This document shows positions 5,641 to 6,763 of a stretch of 6,763 nt of DNA, one piece after another (the first letter of the stretch is position 1; the number at the start of each line of letters is the position of its first letter). The stretch lies in contig DATHVR010000040.1 of the NCBI GenBank assembly GCA_035461175.1, positions 1-6,763 of the forward strand. Direction: 5' to 3'. Below the pieces are notes generated by a model that was not told the DNA's origin, did no database searches, and saw nothing but the letters and a program-made list of their open reading frames with translations. Source of the DNA: DATHVR01 sp035461175 (GTDB taxonomy: Bacteria; Actinomycetota; Acidimicrobiia; Spongiisociales; ZC4RG35). The position numbers and the translations under genes were made by a program.

Positions 5641-5697
5641 TGGCGACTCCGCCCCCTCCCCGTCACGATGTGGGCAAGCCCAAGGACGGAGTCGCCA
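5641..5697 (+). promoter_or_regulatory. Hairpin able to mask the ribosome binding site of the next gene
   Basis: GGCGACTCCG (5642-5651) is perfectly complementary to CGGAGTCGCC (5687-5696). T5641 can also pair with A5697, the first base of the start codon, giving 11 pairs around a 35-base loop. The 3' arm contains the Shine-Dalgarno (CGGAG) and reaches the ATG. The loop includes a small inner stem (TGGG/CCCA, 5671-5682). If transcribed as part of the leader, it would hold translation off. It lies in the 76-base gap after the MFS gene and has no U-tract, so a terminator role is less likely. Confidence 0.5.
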
Positions 5698-6092
5698 TGC
5701 TGACGGACGAGAACGAAGTCACCGCCGGGATGAAGCTGCGTCGCGGCGAGGTCACGGAAGCCCTGGCGGACGCCCGTTCGGCCGCCAACGCCGCCCGTGA
5801 GCTGGCCAAGGCTTTCGCCCGCCTCTCCCAATTGATCGCCGCTCACGGCAAGTCCGAGGAGTCCAAAGGGGTCCTTGAGCAGATCGTCCATCAGGCGCCC
5901 CGGCTCGATTCGGGGGTAAGGACCTTGGAGCGGGACCATGAGCAGTTGCCGGGAGTCTTCGCCGACCTGGCCGAGCATGCCCAGGGTCTGCTCATGCAGG
6001 CCGAAGAGGCCTTCGACCGCCTGGCCGAACACCAGAGCTTGGCGGACCACCTCATTTACGAGGCCTATTCCACCGACATCGGTGGAGGCTGA
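5697..6092 (+). CDS. All-helical protein of unknown function, 131 aa
   Basis: I do not recognise a named family. The ATG at 5697 is preceded by GGACGGAG with five bases between GGAG and ATG; a GTG at 5670 in the same frame lacks this. The protein is soluble, with no membrane segment or signal. It is rich in Ala, Glu and Leu, with helices at about residues 14-50 (EALADARSAANAARELAKAF), 53-66, 71-95 and 97-122, separated by short turns. This fits a four-helix bundle or coiled coil. Possible metal or contact residues are H50, H65, D80-H81-E82, H94, H112, H118 and the ending D-H-L-I-Y-E-A-Y-S-T-D-I-G-G-G. The spacing of H and E residues recalls hemerythrin-like bundles, but the HHE signature is not clearly met, so that is only a suggestion. 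It is downstream of the MFS gene and convergent with the genes on its right. Confidence 0.75.
   Translation: MLTDENEVTAGMKLRRGEVTEALADARSAANAARELAKAFARLSQLIAAHGKSEESKGVLEQIVHQAPRLDSGVRTLERDHEQLPGVFADLAEHAQGLLMQAEEAFDRLAEHQSLADHLIYEAYSTDIGGG
6068..6087. terminator. Hairpin at the end of the helical-protein gene
   Basis: TTCCACCG (6068-6075) pairs with CGGTGGAG (6080-6087) around the loop ACAT: eight pairs including one T·G. It lies over the last codons, ending three bases before the TGA (6090-6092), and is followed by no T-run. It may stop transcription between convergent genes, but the evidence is only structural. Confidence 0.3.
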
Positions 6093-6109
6093 GCCGCGAG
6101 GGCGTGGAC

Positions 6110-6433
6110 TCATCTCGACGGCTGGGAAAGCGCCCCTCTCGTCTCCGCGTCCACGCCGAGCACCAGTCGGGCGTAGTCGTGCCCCTCGTGGGAACGGATG
6201 ATCAGTTCCTGATCGGTGGATCCGCGTCCGACCGCCCAGAATTCGGGTCCGACGGCCCCCCCTCTGAGCATCGGACCGACCCGGCGGCGGTTGTGAAGAC
6301 GCCATCCGTAGTTCGTGCCCAGCCCGGAGATCCGGGATTCGATGAACGGCTCCAGATCGCCCCGACGTTGGACCGTCGTCGCAGTGACGCTACTCAGGGG
6401 AACCTTTTCGCGTACCCGGCTCAGATCGGTCAA
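6110..6433 (-). CDS. Conserved-looking protein of unknown function, 107 aa
   Basis: I do not recognise the family. The frame starts with a TTG at 6433 that overlaps the stop of the upstream gene as TTGA, a typical coupling junction. The internal pattern alternates hydrophobic and polar residues as in beta strands: KVPLSSVTATTVQ, ISGLGTNYGWRLHNRRRVGP, GPEFWAVGRGS and QELIIRSHEGHDYARLVLGV. A small beta-rich domain, such as a PH-like fold, would fit. There is no signal or membrane segment. Only a weak GGGTG precedes the TTG, so coupling or another start is possible; no ATG exists within the frame. The opposite strand also has an open frame here, but its product is low-complexity and unlike a protein. 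Function is unknown; reality of the gene is likely, not certain. Confidence 0.6.
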   Translation of the reverse strand: MTDLSRVREKVPLSSVTATTVQRRGDLEPFIESRISGLGTNYGWRLHNRRRVGPMLRGGAVGPEFWAVGRGSTDQELIIRSHEGHDYARLVLGVDAETRGALSQPSR

Positions 6434-6763
6434 CGGCGCACCCGATAGCGCAGGTGAAGCACCCGGTTGCCCTGAATCACCTCGTCAGGATCCTCCAAGA
6501 GGTGCTGGGCGTCGACCGACCCGAAGTAGCGCTTACCGGACCCGAACACGACGGGTACGACGTCCATGCGCACCTCGTCGACCAGGCCCGCGGCAAGCAC
6601 CTGGCCACCGACCTCGCCAGCGGCGACCTCGACCATGCGGTCACCCGCAAGCTCCTGCGCCTTGGCCACGGCTGCCTCGACGCCGTCGACGAAGTGAAAC
6701 GGCGCCTCGGGGTCCCAGCCCTCGGGCTTCGGCCGGTGCGTCACGACGACCACGTGGTCGATC
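6430..6763 (-). CDS. Dihydrofolate reductase / RibD C-terminal family protein, 5' end outside window
   Basis: The last 110 residues of a protein in the dihydrofolate-reductase-like family (RibD C-terminal domain) are present; the start is beyond the right edge. The order of motifs is typical: a strand and turn V-V-V-V-T-H-R-P, then G-W-D-P-E-A-P-F-H-F-V-D-G, the helix VEAAVAKAQELAGDR, the segment E-V-G-G-Q-V-L-A-A-G-L-V-D-E-V-R-M, then D-V-V-P-V-V-F-G-S-G-K-R-Y-F and a C-terminal beta strand. These small cytoplasmic proteins bind NADPH; outside the riboflavin and folate enzymes, the substrates are mostly unknown, so a true DHFR role should not be assumed. It overlaps the next minus-strand gene at TTGA and is probably co-transcribed with it. 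Confidence 0.88.
   Translation of the reverse strand, partial: IDHVVVVTHRPKPEGWDPEAPFHFVDGVEAAVAKAQELAGDRMVEVAAGEVGGQVLAAGLVDEVRMDVVPVVFGSGKRYFGSVDAQHLLEDPDEVIQGNRVLHLRYRVRR

Noticed and set aside
5670..5696. GTG start nine codons upstream for the helical protein
   Set aside because: It has no Shine-Dalgarno, whereas the ATG at 5697 has GGAG at the right distance.
4825..5703. 292-aa open frame on the plus strand in another phase
   Set aside because: Arg/Gly/Pro-rich shadow of the MFS gene with no membrane segments or domain motifs.
5571..6305. 244-aa minus-strand open frame
   Set aside because: It covers the helical protein's gene in antisense, with low-complexity ends and no RBS; its middle mirrors the sense helical codons.

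Overview
The window looks chromosomal and comes from a high-GC actinomycete (Actinomycetota). Three things point there. An initiator tRNA has U72 and an encoded CCA. A perfect actinobacterial/mycobacterial-type LexA box (TCGAAC-N4-GTTCGA) is present. A DUF222/13E12 HNH protein, a family typical of Actinomycetota, follows that box. The HNH tail (C-R-H-D-H...R-H...G-W) reminds me of Acidimicrobiia-like members, but that is only an impression.

Layout. (1) 1-1434 is a decayed patch. A possible unrecognised minus-strand gene sits at the left edge. It is followed by remnants of three unrelated genes: the first ~5 membrane segments of a DHA2/EmrB-type MFS transporter (+), an internal piece of an SRPBCC-family protein (+), and the N-terminal piece of an AAA ATPase (-) that resembles the AAA partner of AAA ATPase/S8-protease (IetAS-like) defence modules. 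Each remnant carries frameshifts, and they are joined end to end. (2) 1435-1892 has no gene I can support. It holds short direct repeats and the terminator of an initiator tRNA-fMet gene (1969-1893, minus) with a clear promoter. (3) 2082-2249 encodes a 55-residue putative tail-anchored membrane protein with a good ribosome binding site, divergent from the tRNA. It converges on an NAD(P)H-dependent FMN reductase (2837-2271, minus), and a 10-bp hairpin lies between them. (4) 2929-5620 is a LexA-controlled, apparently leaderless DUF222-HNH gene followed by an intact 12-segment MFS exporter. (5) 5697-6092 is a small all-helical protein of unknown function whose Shine-Dalgarno can be sequestered in an 11-bp hairpin. 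(6) 6763-6110 (minus) is a dihydrofolate reductase/RibD-C-family gene cut by the window edge. It overlaps a 107-residue protein of unknown function at a TTGA junction.

The genes do not form one pathway. The two best points are the SOS-type operator lying exactly in the promoter spacer of the HNH gene, and the gene graveyard on the 3' side of the fMet tRNA, which suggests a former integration or defence-island site. All family names come from reading motifs; no database search was run.
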